DNA from: Chitinophagaceae bacterium
Lineage (GTDB): Bacteria > Bacteroidota > Bacteroidia > Chitinophagales > Chitinophagaceae
NCBI GenBank assembly: GCA_016710745.1
Contig: JADJVB010000010.1
Span: forward strand, 186,001 to 250,000
DNA: 64,000 nt
Direction of reading: 5' to 3'
In this document: one piece after another, positions 41,827 to 51,955 of the stretch
Layout: each line of letters begins with the position of its first letter
Numbering within the stretch: the first letter of the stretch is position 1
Translations under genes and position numbers: made by a program
The notes under the pieces: model-generated
What the model saw: the letters and a program-made list of their open reading frames with translations, nothing else
What the model was told of the DNA's origin: nothing
Database searches by the model: none

Positions 41827-43020
41827 ATGAAATTAAAGCTATTGTCCCTCGGAATTTTCTTTACCTGTCAGCTGCATGCTCAATCCTGGCAAAAAATTCA
41901 CCGCAAAGCCATTGTAGTAGATACCCACAATGATATCCTTATGCAGGCCGCTGACATCGGAATGGTATTTGACCAGGATCTTACTGGTAAAACACATAGT
42001 GACCTGGCCCGTTGGAAAAAAGGCGGATTGGATGTACAGCTTTTTTCTGTGTATTGCGATGGTGGCCTGAAAAACGCCTATGCCTATGCCAACCGGGAAA
42101 TGGATAGTCTTGATGCTGTAGTAGCACGCAACCTGGATAAGATTGTTAAAGTTGCCAACTATACAGAACTGATGCAAGCAGTAAAACAACATAAGATAGC
42201 CGCCATGTTTGGTGTAGAAGGCGGGCACATGATAGAAAATGATCTTACTAAATTAGAAGCACTTTATAAACGTGGTGCCAGGTATTTAACCTTAACACAC
42301 AACGTTGCTCCCAACTGGGCTACCAGCGCTGCCGATGAAACCAGCCCTAACCCTGCCATAGGAAAGGGGTTAAATTCCGAAGGTAAAACCGGGCTAACAG
42401 AATTTGGAAAACAGGTTGTGCAAAAAATGAATGAGTTAGGTATGATGGTTGACGTCAGCCACCTGGGAGATCAGAGTTTTTGGGATGTAATTAAATTAAC
42501 GACAAAACCAATCATTGCTTCGCACAGTTCAGTTTATAGTCTTGTGGCAAGCAGGCGCAATTTAAAAGACGATCAAATAAAAGCCATTGCAAAAAATGGC
42601 GGCGTGATACAGGTGAATTTTCACCCGGGATTTATTGACAGCAGTTTCAACAGGAAAGAAGAAGCCTTTTTTAAACGGCATAAAACAGAGAGTGATTCGC
42701 TTATGAAAGCCGGTATGGATGAATGGTACATGATGGATTGGATTTATAAAAAATATGCAGCAGAAGCTGAGTCAATGCGGCCGCCATTATCTATGCTTAT
42801 AGATCATATCGAATACATCATCAAATTAGTTGGGGTAGATTATGTTGGCCTCGGCTCCGATTTTGATGGCATTAACCTTACACCCCTGCAATTAGATGAT
42901 GTTACTACCTATCCAGTAATTACAAAAGCATTAGTTGAAAAAAGTTACAATAAAAAAGATATCAATAAAATTTTGGGTGGTAACCTGTTAAGGGTTTTAA
43001 AAGCCAATGAGGCAAAATAA
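41827..43020 (+). CDS. membrane dipeptidase (peptidase M19)
   Basis: 397 residues with a signal peptide. Metal sites: DTHNDIL (His34, Asp36), GVEGGHMI with the bridging Glu, ASHSSVYSL, and the C-terminal VGLGSDFDGI. It is a renal dipeptidase homologue that cleaves dipeptides, including D-amino acid dipeptides. It sits between the aminopeptidase and the amino acid permease. Confidence 0.93.
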   Translation: MKLKLLSLGIFFTCQLHAQSWQKIHRKAIVVDTHNDILMQAADIGMVFDQDLTGKTHSDLARWKKGGLDVQLFSVYCDGGLKNAYAYANREMDSLDAVVARNLDKIVKVANYTELMQAVKQHKIAAMFGVEGGHMIENDLTKLEALYKRGARYLTLTHNVAPNWATSAADETSPNPAIGKGLNSEGKTGLTEFGKQVVQKMNELGMMVDVSHLGDQSFWDVIKLTTKPIIASHSSVYSLVASRRNLKDDQIKAIAKNGGVIQVNFHPGFIDSSFNRKEEAFFKRHKTESDSLMKAGMDEWYMMDWIYKKYAAEAESMRPPLSMLIDHIEYIIKLVGVDYVGLGSDFDGINLTPLQLDDVTTYPVITKALVEKSYNKKDINKILGGNLLRVLKANEAK

Positions 43021-43056
43021 AAGATCAGTTTTTAAACAAACCTAAATCAACGCTGC

Positions 43057-44367
43057 ATGGATTTAATAAAAAAGGATGAAGGTTTAAAACGTGTAATAGG
43101 TGTTTCGGGCCTTGCACTCACCATTGTTGGCTTTACCATTGGCGCAGGTATTTTTGTGCTGCCAGGTATTGTAGGTGCTCAATTGGGAGCCTTTGCGGTA
43201 TTCGGTTATATATTTTGTGGCATCATGCTGGCTGCCATCATGCTTTGTTATGCAGAAATCGGAAGCCGTGTTACTACCACTGGTGGTTCTTATGCATACG
43301 TGGAGGCAGCATTTGGCGACTTCGCCGGATTTGTAATAGGATGGTTATTTTTTATTGGATGGAGCGTATTAGCAGATGCATCATTGATGAATATAATTGC
43401 AGATTCACTGGCAACTATCTGGCCGGTTTTCTTAAATCCCTGGATACGTGGCCTGTTCATTTTTGTACTGCTTGGTTTTATGGTCATGGTAAATATTATG
43501 GGCGCCAAACAAGGTGTTTCTGTTGTAAAACTGATCAGTGTCATCAAGTTGTTACCCCTTTTTGCAATCATCATCTTTGGTTTTGGTAAGATTGATTCAG
43601 CCAATCTTCATTGGGAACATTTGCCCTCAGTAAGCACATTTGGCAGCACTGCACTCGTTTTATTTTTTGCGTTTTCCGGGTTTGAATCTGCACTCGGTAC
43701 CAGTGGTGAAATTAAAAACCCAAAACGTACCGTACCACTTGGAATTTTGATGGGTGGTTTATTGGTAATCATCGTGTATTTGTTGTTACAAATGGTGACC
43801 CAGGGTATATTGGGAAACCAGATAGAAACATTTAAAGATGCACCCCTGGCAGCCGTAGCCGAAAAAATTATTGGCCCGGTTGGTGCAACCATCTTGCTGA
43901 TCACTGCGGCCATTTCCTGTTTTGGTTCGGTAAGTGCTGATGTATTGAACACGCCACGTGTACTATTCGCCGGTGCCAATGACGGACTATTTCCAAAGTT
44001 CCTTGGCAAAGTTCATCCAAAATATGCCACACCTTACATCGCCATCGCCTTTTTTGGGTTGCTGATCTTTATTTTATCAGTTTCCGGTGGATTTCAACAA
44101 TTGGCCATTTTGGCAAGTGCAGCCATACTGCTGGTTTACCTCGCCGTTATTTTAGCCACCATTAAATTAAGGAAACAGAAACAGGAGGCGGCTGAAAAAA
44201 CATTCCGGGCACCGGGAGGTTTGCTCTTCCCTATTATCGGCATTGCAGCTATTGTATGGCTCCTGAGCAGTTTAAGCAAATGGGAAATTTTGTCAACAAT
44301 TATTTTTATTGCAGTGATTTGTATTATTTATTTTGCGATGAAATTTTTTAAAAAAGAAACAAGTTAA
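43057..44367 (+). CDS. APC family amino acid permease
   Basis: 436 residues with twelve helices. The N-terminal motif VSGLALTIVGFTIGAGIFVLPG holds the substrate-binding break in helix 1, and FFAFSGFESALGTSGEIKNPKRTVP is the helix 6 region. It imports amino acids, probably those released by the two upstream peptidases. Ten bp from the next gene. Confidence 0.93.
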   Translation: MDLIKKDEGLKRVIGVSGLALTIVGFTIGAGIFVLPGIVGAQLGAFAVFGYIFCGIMLAAIMLCYAEIGSRVTTTGGSYAYVEAAFGDFAGFVIGWLFFIGWSVLADASLMNIIADSLATIWPVFLNPWIRGLFIFVLLGFMVMVNIMGAKQGVSVVKLISVIKLLPLFAIIIFGFGKIDSANLHWEHLPSVSTFGSTALVLFFAFSGFESALGTSGEIKNPKRTVPLGILMGGLLVIIVYLLLQMVTQGILGNQIETFKDAPLAAVAEKIIGPVGATILLITAAISCFGSVSADVLNTPRVLFAGANDGLFPKFLGKVHPKYATPYIAIAFFGLLIFILSVSGGFQQLAILASAAILLVYLAVILATIKLRKQKQEAAEKTFRAPGGLLFPIIGIAAIVWLLSSLSKWEILSTIIFIAVICIIYFAMKFFKKETS

Positions 44368-44377
44368 CAGCATATAC

Positions 44378-44821
44378 ATGGGAAAACTATTGAGTTTCCT
44401 TTTCGCCATTTTATTTTCAGCAATGCTGATGGCGCAGCAACCATTAAACAGCAGCCAGCAAGCCGTACAGGAGACAGTTATAAAAATGTTCGATGCCTTA
44501 TCAAACCGGGATTCGGTGAGTTTAAAATTATACTGCGCTGATGATATAACACTATACGAATATGGGCAGACCTGGAACCTGGATACACTGATCAATAAGG
44601 CGATCAGGTTAAATACGGCAACAGATTTTAAACGCATCAATACCATTAATTTTATAAACACAACCATAAATAAGCAAACTGCATGGGCTACCTATAATAA
44701 CCAGGCAGATATAACTATGAATGGAAAACTTATAACAAAGAAATGGTTAGAAACCGTTGTGCTTGTAAAGGAAGAAAAAAGATGGAAGATCAAAGTACTG
44801 CATTCAACGCCTATTAAATAG
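44378..44821 (+). CDS. secreted NTF2-like protein (DUF4440 type)
   Basis: 147 residues, signal peptide of about 20. Core AVQETVIKMFDALSNRDSVSLKLYCADDITLYEYGQTWN, then KKWLETVVLVKEEKRWKIKVLHSTP. The NTF2-like fold is likely. The role in the peptide operon is unknown. Confidence 0.8.
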   Translation: MGKLLSFLFAILFSAMLMAQQPLNSSQQAVQETVIKMFDALSNRDSVSLKLYCADDITLYEYGQTWNLDTLINKAIRLNTATDFKRINTINFINTTINKQTAWATYNNQADITMNGKLITKKWLETVVLVKEEKRWKIKVLHSTPIK

Positions 44822-44847
44822 TTACTAAGGCGCAAAAATATTACACC

Positions 44848-46470
44848 ATGAAGAAAATATTGATCGGAATATTCATTTACTTGTTTACAGGTAATGCTTT
44901 AACAGCACAGACAAAGGATAATGCTTATCCTTCCCTTGTACAATTATGTAAGGAGCTTCGTACACTGGAGCGTACCGGTTTACCCAATGGGGTGCCAGAC
45001 TACCGTGCCCAAACGATCCAGAAAATACAGCAAACCCTGGAGCAATACAGGGAGCGGTTGTTAAAGGTTGATACCAGCGGATGGGCACTGGAAAATAAAG
45101 TAGACTATGTTTTACTGCATGCCGAAATGAATGCCTTGGATTATAATTGCCGCATTTTAAAACCCTGGGTCAGAGACCCCGCATTTTATGCCCTCATCTT
45201 TGAAGAACAGAGTGATACTCCTGATCATGAGGGTCCAACAAGTTTTGCCGCGGTTGAATTATGGAAATATACGTTCCCGCTTTCTGAAGAAGCCGAAAAA
45301 AGATTAACGGCTGAGTTGCAGGTCATTCCCCCTTTGTATCAACAGGCAACCATCAACCTCACCGGTAATGCACGGGACTTATGGCTCGCCGGTATCGGCG
45401 ATATTAAAGACCAGCGCAGGATACTGGAAGAACTGGAAAAGAAAACAACCCAAAATAGCCGGGCTTTAAAAGAAGCCATCAGCAAAGCAAAGGTTGCCGG
45501 TATGCAACTGGCTGCCTGGCTCGAAAAACAATCACCCGATAAAAATGGACTATCGGGTATTGGTAAAGAAAACTACACCTGGCATATGCAGCATGTATTG
45601 CTGGCACCATATACCTGGGAAGAAGAAGTGGGTTTATTAAACCGTGAACTGACACGTGCCTGTGCGTCTTTACAATTAGAGCGGGAACACAACCGCAAAC
45701 TACCTGAACTAAAAGCGTTTTCTGATGCAGCAGCATTTAACAAGGGAACAGAAGCATCAGTAAACGAACTTATGGGATTTTTAAAGCAGAAAGAAATTTT
45801 GCCGGTAAAAGACTATATGGAACCGGAGTTGCGAAAGCATATGGGTGAATACATCCCGGAAGAAAAAAGAAATTTTTTTGCCAATATCAGTTTCCGGGCA
45901 CCCGGTGTGTTATACTCCCATTCAACACATTGGTTCGAAGTTGCCCGCTTAACCCATGATCCACATACAAGTGTATTGCGCCGGGAGGCATTACCCTTTA
46001 ATATGTGGATGCAGCGTTCAGAAGGATTGGCCACCAGTATGGAAGAAACTTTTATGCATACCGGATTATGGGATGATAATCCCCGGGCCCGTGAACTGGT
46101 CTGGATCATGCTGGCACAACGATGTGCCCGTGGACTGGCTTCTTTATATGCGCAGGCGAATATGATCAATTATGAAGAGGCCAGAAAATTCCAGGTAGAA
46201 TGGACCCCAAAAGGCTGGACAGGTGATGAAAGCCTGGTGGGTTTTGAACAACATTTGTATTTACGGCAGCCCGGCTATGGCACCAGTTATGTAACTGGTA
46301 AATATTTTATTGAAAGGCTGATGATGGATATGGGCCGTAAACAACAAGATGATTTTAAATTACATGATTTTTTTGATTCATTTTATGGCGCCGGGATATT
46401 GCCTGTGTCACTCGTAACCTGGCAAATGACAGGGATGGATGATGAAATAAAACAGCTACTTAAAAAATAA
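44848..46470 (+). CDS. DUF885-like secreted protein without a zinc motif
   Basis: 540 residues, signal peptide. Helical, with the layout of DUF885 proteins, which resemble M3/M32-type zinc peptidases. In the position where these have HExxxH, the sequence reads MQRSEGLATSMEETFMHTGLWD. No HExxH is present anywhere, so if peptidase-like it is probably inactive or uses another site. Encoded 26 bp after the NTF2-like gene in the peptide run. Family assignment is by pattern. Confidence 0.62.
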   Translation: MKKILIGIFIYLFTGNALTAQTKDNAYPSLVQLCKELRTLERTGLPNGVPDYRAQTIQKIQQTLEQYRERLLKVDTSGWALENKVDYVLLHAEMNALDYNCRILKPWVRDPAFYALIFEEQSDTPDHEGPTSFAAVELWKYTFPLSEEAEKRLTAELQVIPPLYQQATINLTGNARDLWLAGIGDIKDQRRILEELEKKTTQNSRALKEAISKAKVAGMQLAAWLEKQSPDKNGLSGIGKENYTWHMQHVLLAPYTWEEEVGLLNRELTRACASLQLEREHNRKLPELKAFSDAAAFNKGTEASVNELMGFLKQKEILPVKDYMEPELRKHMGEYIPEEKRNFFANISFRAPGVLYSHSTHWFEVARLTHDPHTSVLRREALPFNMWMQRSEGLATSMEETFMHTGLWDDNPRARELVWIMLAQRCARGLASLYAQANMINYEEARKFQVEWTPKGWTGDESLVGFEQHLYLRQPGYGTSYVTGKYFIERLMMDMGRKQQDDFKLHDFFDSFYGAGILPVSLVTWQMTGMDDEIKQLLKK

Positions 46471-46523
46471 AATCATAAGAACCAGCACAGCGGAATACAC
46501 CTGCAGGAATTAAAATATTTTAA

Positions 46524-47420
46524 ATGAGTGAAGAAAATAAAGATCTGCCGGCAGGAGATGAAGACTCAGAACAGGCTAAGCAACCTGAAGAAAATACCGC
46601 TGCAGAGGTAACAGCAATGCCCCAATTAGTACCGGTTGAATCCGACAAACAACCAACAATAAACGACAAACAAGAAACTGAAAATATGGAAGTACATCAC
46701 CACTCCCATTCCGGCCACGGCAAAAAAACATGGAAAGAATACTTCTGGGAATTTTTAATGTTATTCCTCGCCGTATTCTGCGGATTTTTAGCTGAGTATC
46801 AGCTGGAACATACCATAGAACATCAACGGGAAAAGAAATTTGCCGGGCAAATGCTTTCAGATTTAAGGGCCGACTCATTATTTTTTACGAAACGCATAAA
46901 AGATATCGATAGCATCGGGAGAAAACACCAGGAACTCTTCACGTTGATGACCCGACCTGACAAAGCAACCGATAAAGAAATTCTAAATGCTACTTTAGCA
47001 GTCATGTACATTTATGATATACAGGCTACAACTGCAACATATGAACAGATGAAAACATCCGGCAGCTTAAGATATATTCAGAATAAAGATTTAACCAATG
47101 TAATTCAACAGTATTATGCAGTATCCTTACCCCGTGTATTAAATGCCATGGAAATACACAGGCAGTTTTTCAATGAATACCTTAATCCTTATTTCCTGAA
47201 ACATTTCAGGATACAGGACTTTAACAAGACAGGGGATTCCCTGATCACCGACAAGCCGGTTATCTTATACAGAACTACAGCTTCAGACCAGGAACTGCTG
47301 AATATTTTTGAAAATTATGGCCGGTATCATGAAACCATAAAAGCAATTCTTATAGTTCATGCTTTTCAAAAATTACAAGAACTAATTACACTATTAAAAA
47401 AAGAATATCATTTAGATTAA
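46524..47420 (+). CDS. single-helix membrane protein with a His-rich motif, unknown function
   Basis: 298 residues. An acidic disordered start (about 1-55) leads to HHHSHSGHGKKTWKEYFWEF, a motif seen with many Bacteroidota membrane proteins, then one helix (about 74-92; FLMLFLAVFCGFLAEY) and a long helical domain. An internal ATG at 46686 (MEVHHHSH) matches the start seen in relatives and is an alternative. The function is unknown. Confidence 0.65.
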   Translation: MSEENKDLPAGDEDSEQAKQPEENTAAEVTAMPQLVPVESDKQPTINDKQETENMEVHHHSHSGHGKKTWKEYFWEFLMLFLAVFCGFLAEYQLEHTIEHQREKKFAGQMLSDLRADSLFFTKRIKDIDSIGRKHQELFTLMTRPDKATDKEILNATLAVMYIYDIQATTATYEQMKTSGSLRYIQNKDLTNVIQQYYAVSLPRVLNAMEIHRQFFNEYLNPYFLKHFRIQDFNKTGDSLITDKPVILYRTTASDQELLNIFENYGRYHETIKAILIVHAFQKLQELITLLKKEYHLD

Positions 47421-47578
47421 ATATGCTCATTTCTTAAATATCAAAACATGCAACTACCCACAAAGAAAAATGGAGGCTGAGTTATTTATAAAAAATTAAA
47501 AATAGGGATAGCACGAATTGGCCCGAAGCATTAGATGTATTGATCGCTGCTCCGCAGCAGCACAATAATTAACTGACT

Positions 47579-48991
47579 ATGAAAAAAATAATAACCCTTA
47601 TTTGCTTTGTTGCAATTGTGCAAACAATATTTGCCCAAAACAAAACTGCAGACAGTTTAAAGGCAGTTCTTTCCAAAACCACAAAACCAATGGAAAGGTT
47701 TAACCTGCTGAATAAACTCCTGGAAGCTGTGAACACCACGTCGGGTAATGTTGACTCTGCTAACTGCATTCAGTTACTGCAAATTGCACAGCAACTCCAT
47801 AACGACTCATTACTTGCAACCGCTTATAACTGGATAGGTACGTATTTTCTCGTTGGTAAAGGAGAGAACGTCACGTCCCTTGAATATTATTTTAAAGCCA
47901 TCCCCCTGGCAGAAAAAACAGCAGATAAACGAAGGATCAGCTCCATCTATTTTGATATGGCACTGGTATATCTTAATCTTGGAAACAAAGAGAATATCCT
48001 GAAATATACCCTCAAGGGAGAAGAGAACCTGCCGGACAGATCGCACCCATTGTACAGTTATATGCTGAGTCAATTTCAGCGAAACATGGGTAGTTATTTC
48101 CTGTTGATCAATCAACCGGATTCAGCCCTTCATTATGCCCAGGCATTGACTGAAACAAGCCGTAAGGCAAAAAGCCAGTTGTTTGAATATTACAGTTATC
48201 ACCTGAATGGAGCGGCACATGCAGCCGCCGGCGAAACCGGCCTGGCAGAAATTTATTTTAATAAAGGTCTTTTGATAGCTGATAAGATCACAAGCAATTC
48301 CGCGTTATTCAGGTTTAACTCAAGCTATATTCCTTTTTTGATCAACAACCGCAGGTATCCCGAAGCCAAAGTACAGGCCTATCAGTTATTGAGCCTCGGT
48401 ATAGATTCAAACAATAATAACCTGATGCTGGCTGCTGCCCGTTTTTTAAGGCAGGTGTTCGATACCACGCAAAACAGGGACAGTGCTTATTATTATTTAA
48501 AGATGGAGTCGGATATCAATGCCCGGATCTTCAATGAGAATAATAACAACAAGATACAGGCACTGGCTTTTAATGAGCAGATCAGGCTTTTGGAAGAATC
48601 GGCAAGAAAGGCAACTGAAGAAGAACAACGGAAAGCAAATATTCAATACGCTTTAATAGCCCTTGGCATCATCAGTTTTGTCATTCTTTTTTTATTACTC
48701 AGCCGGCGGATGATCACCAATACCAGGGTTATACAGTTCCTGGGTGTGGTTGCCTTGCTGGTGGTCTTTGAATTCCTTAATTTACTCCTGCATCCGTTTT
48801 TGGAAAAGATAACGAACCATTCTCCTGTGATCATGCTGTTGATCATGGTTTGCATTGCAGGACTGTTGGTACCCATGCATCACCGGCTGGAAAAATGGGC
48901 AACAGCCAAACTGGTGGAGAAGAATAAACAGATACGGCTGGCTGCAGCTAAGAAAACAATTGAACAATTAGAAGACAATAATTCAAACTAA
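47579..48991 (+). CDS. TPR/three-helix membrane protein, paralogue 1
   Basis: 470 residues: signal peptide, TPR repeats (about 60-320), a charged coil, then three membrane helices (around 358-376, 384-408 and 414-434) and a C-terminal coil KWATAKLVEKNKQIRLAAAK. It resembles Bacteroidota TPR-sensor proteins but has no kinase, DNA-binding or cyclase domain. The same architecture follows twice downstream. About 160 bp of non-coding sequence with a small hairpin (47547-47563) precedes it. Confidence 0.8.
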   Translation: MKKIITLICFVAIVQTIFAQNKTADSLKAVLSKTTKPMERFNLLNKLLEAVNTTSGNVDSANCIQLLQIAQQLHNDSLLATAYNWIGTYFLVGKGENVTSLEYYFKAIPLAEKTADKRRISSIYFDMALVYLNLGNKENILKYTLKGEENLPDRSHPLYSYMLSQFQRNMGSYFLLINQPDSALHYAQALTETSRKAKSQLFEYYSYHLNGAAHAAAGETGLAEIYFNKGLLIADKITSNSALFRFNSSYIPFLINNRRYPEAKVQAYQLLSLGIDSNNNNLMLAAARFLRQVFDTTQNRDSAYYYLKMESDINARIFNENNNNKIQALAFNEQIRLLEESARKATEEEQRKANIQYALIALGIISFVILFLLLSRRMITNTRVIQFLGVVALLVVFEFLNLLLHPFLEKITNHSPVIMLLIMVCIAGLLVPMHHRLEKWATAKLVEKNKQIRLAAAKKTIEQLEDNNSN

Positions 48992-48998
48992 CACAACT

Positions 48999-50387
48999 AT
49001 GAAATGTTTTGCTATTATCTTTTTCTTATGTGTAAGTATGCAAACTGCTTTTACTCAAAATTCAGGCATAGACTCCATGCTGAAAAAAATCACTGCTGAA
49101 AAAGATGATAACAGGCGTTTTGATATTATCTATAATGCGTTAGTAAAAATCGGGGAAACAGATCCATTACTGGGTTTACAGTATGCCCAAAAACTTCTGG
49201 AATATGCACAAAACAAAAAAGATAAAATCAGTGAAGCGTATGCTCTGTCATTTATGAGTAAAATGTATACCGTTTCGGGGAATCTTGAAAAAGGGCTGAA
49301 ATACGGTTTACAGGGAAAAGAACTGGCTGAACATACCGGTAACCAAAAAATGATAGCCCTTTCTTATTCATTGTTAGGCCTTAATTATAAAAACCTTTCT
49401 GATTTTCCCAAAGCCCTTAGCCTGTATAAATCCGATGCGCTAATAGCCGAAAAAGCAAACTTTTACCAGGCTCAATCCTGGTCTTATCAAAACTTATCAG
49501 ATGTTTACATGGCAACAAACCAGGTAGACTCTGCTTTGAAGTATGCTCAAAAAGATTATGAAATTACGCAGCTGTATAAATATTATGATTTTATCAGTTA
49601 TACACTGGCCAACCTGGGTGTTATACATGAAAGATCGGGCAACCCGGCTGTTGCTTTGGGCTATTTTGATATGGCCATAAATGAAAGCCTGAAAGCAAGG
49701 TCACCCAGGCAGCTCAGCCAGGCATATATGGCAAAGGCAGAATTCTTCCATGCAAGGCATCAGAAAGATTCCGCAATTATGTATGCTAAAAAAGCAATTG
49801 AAGCTGTTCAAAATACGGATTACCTGAGCAACAGTATTAAACCTGCAGAGTTGCTTTTGGATATGTACAGAGGAAATAATATTGATAGTGCATTTAAATA
49901 TTCTGAATTGTACAGAATAACCAATGACAGTGTGTTTAACACAAAAGCAATACAACAAACACAATTAATGAGATTTGAAGATGAATTACAACAGCAAAGA
50001 TCAGCAGATGAAAAGATAAAAGCAGACGAACAACGAAAACATAATATACAATATGCACTGATCGCATTCGGCATCATCAGCTTTGTAATTATTTTTTTAC
50101 TGCTTAGCCGCAGCATCATTACCAATACCAAAATTATTGAATTCTTAGGCATCCTGGCTTTATTGGTCGTATTTGAATTTCTCAATTTATTACTGCATCC
50201 TTTCTTAGAGTCAGTAACAAACCACTCCCCGTTTCTGATGTTATCCGCATTGGTTTGTATTGCAGCTTTGCTGATACCGTTACATCATAAAGCAGAAAAA
50301 TGGGCAACGGCCAAACTGGTAGAAAAGAATAAACAGATACGATTGGCGGCGGCGAAGAAAACAATTGAAAAACTTGGTGATGGTTAG
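48999..50387 (+). CDS. TPR/three-helix membrane protein, paralogue 2
   Basis: 462 residues, same order as paralogue 1, only 7 bp after it. TPR region with KALSLYKSDALIAEKANFYQ and VALGYFDMAINESLK. The last 120 residues are much more alike among the three copies than the TPR part: LLHPFLESVTNHSPFLML and the identical KLVEKNKQIRLAAAKKTIE. This suggests that the membrane/coil module contacts a shared partner. Confidence 0.82.
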   Translation: MKCFAIIFFLCVSMQTAFTQNSGIDSMLKKITAEKDDNRRFDIIYNALVKIGETDPLLGLQYAQKLLEYAQNKKDKISEAYALSFMSKMYTVSGNLEKGLKYGLQGKELAEHTGNQKMIALSYSLLGLNYKNLSDFPKALSLYKSDALIAEKANFYQAQSWSYQNLSDVYMATNQVDSALKYAQKDYEITQLYKYYDFISYTLANLGVIHERSGNPAVALGYFDMAINESLKARSPRQLSQAYMAKAEFFHARHQKDSAIMYAKKAIEAVQNTDYLSNSIKPAELLLDMYRGNNIDSAFKYSELYRITNDSVFNTKAIQQTQLMRFEDELQQQRSADEKIKADEQRKHNIQYALIAFGIISFVIIFLLLSRSIITNTKIIEFLGILALLVVFEFLNLLLHPFLESVTNHSPFLMLSALVCIAALLIPLHHKAEKWATAKLVEKNKQIRLAAAKKTIEKLGDG

Positions 50388-50482
50388 TGAAAGAATGAGT
50401 CATGCAGACATAACAAATATCATTACGACTAAAACTAAAATCAGCAATTCAATGCAAATACATGCTTTTAAATAAACAACAG

Positions 50483-51876
50483 ATGAAAAAAACGATATTC
50501 TTTTTTTGTATTCTTGCTATTGCCCAACTGTCTTATGCACAGAAAGGAAGCGTACATGATTTACTAAATAAGCTGGCTTCGGAAAAGAATGATAACACCC
50601 GTATAGATTTGATAAATAATTTCATATCTAATACTGCTGAAGTTGACCCTATATTGGATCTGAAGAATAGCCAGTTAATATTGCTGGATGCACAAAAAAG
50701 AAAGGATAAGGTAAGTGAAGCAATAGCACTCTCTAACATTGCTTATGATTACAGGGCTTTTGGTAATACAGAAAAAGTTTTACTTATGATTTAGAAGCAG
50801 TTTCAATAGCTACTTCTACAGGAAATGAAAAGGCAATTGCAAATACCACAATTAATCTTGCACATAATTATAAGGACCAGGCAGCATTTCCAAAAGCAAT
50901 CGATCTGTATAAATCTGCAGCAGAAATCAGCATTAAGATAAACGATTATTTAGTTCAGGAATGGGCTTTTTCAAATTTGGGTGAATTATATCTCCAAATG
51001 GGTAAACTGGATTCCGCATTAATGTATTCGCAAAGATCTTATGAGATTTGTTTGAAAATTAAAGACAAAGAATTTTCCAGCAGTGTTCTTAAATTTTTAG
51101 GAGCCATACAAGGTAAAATGGGTAACAAGGCATTGGCCATTGGCTATTTTGATATGTCGATAAAACAAGCGTACGAGGATCACTCCATCAGGTGGATTAA
51201 TGAAGCTTATACAGCATTATCCAGGTATTATTATGAAGCTGGGCAAATTGATTCGGCTATATTATATGCAAAAAAGGCACTTGCTATTGTAAAAAACACA
51301 TCGTTTTCAAATAAGAGTATTCATCCTGCAAAATTACTTTTAGACATTTATGAGAATACAAACAGTGACAGTGCCATAAAATATTTCAAGATTTACAGGG
51401 CCGCCAATGATAGTATGTTTAGTGCCAAAACAATTCAGCAAACGCAGGCTCTAACATTTGAGAACGAGCTTCGCCAACAGGAAGTAGCAGCAGAAAAAAT
51501 AAAGGCAGAAGAGCAAAGAAAACAAAACATCCAGTTTGTTTTAATTGCGTTGGGCATCATTACATTAATCAGTTTGTATTTGCTGTTAAGCAGAAGTTTT
51601 ATCACCAATACAAAATTCATTGAATTTTTTGGCGTAGTTGCCTTATTAATTGTGTTCGAATTTTTCAATTTATTACTACATCCTTTTTTAGAACGGGTAA
51701 CGCATCACTCTCCTATTTTAATGTTGCTGGCATTGGTTTGTATTGCTGCATTATTAGTACCATTACATCACCGCGTAGAAAAATGGGCAACAGCTAAGCT
51801 GGTGGAGAAGAATAAACAGATAAGACTTGCAGCGGCTAAGAAAACAATTGAGCAACTGGAAAGAAATGAAGCCTAA
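50483..51876 (+). CDS. TPR/three-helix membrane protein, paralogue 3, split by one apparent frameshift
   Basis: The start (50483) to 50794 reads MKKTIFFFCILAIAQLSYAQ and the first TPR part, then stops after EKVLLMI. One added base near 50787 restores ...EKVLLYDLEAVSIATSTGN, in line with the paralogues, and the frame continues to 51876. Total of about 464 residues, the length of its neighbours. The membrane/coil end is intact. The break is probably a missing T. Confidence 0.75.
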
Positions 51877-51955
51877 AATTAATCGCTGACGGTGATTGCA
51901 ACCCCTGCATACTGGCAGGTCAGTCAGCGGTTCAACAAACGATAAAAAACAAATT

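Noticed and set aside
47579..51876. Sensor histidine kinases
   Set aside because: TPR plus membrane architecture suggested LytS/HisKA-type sensors, but no H-box, ATP-binding or DNA-binding domain follows the coil.
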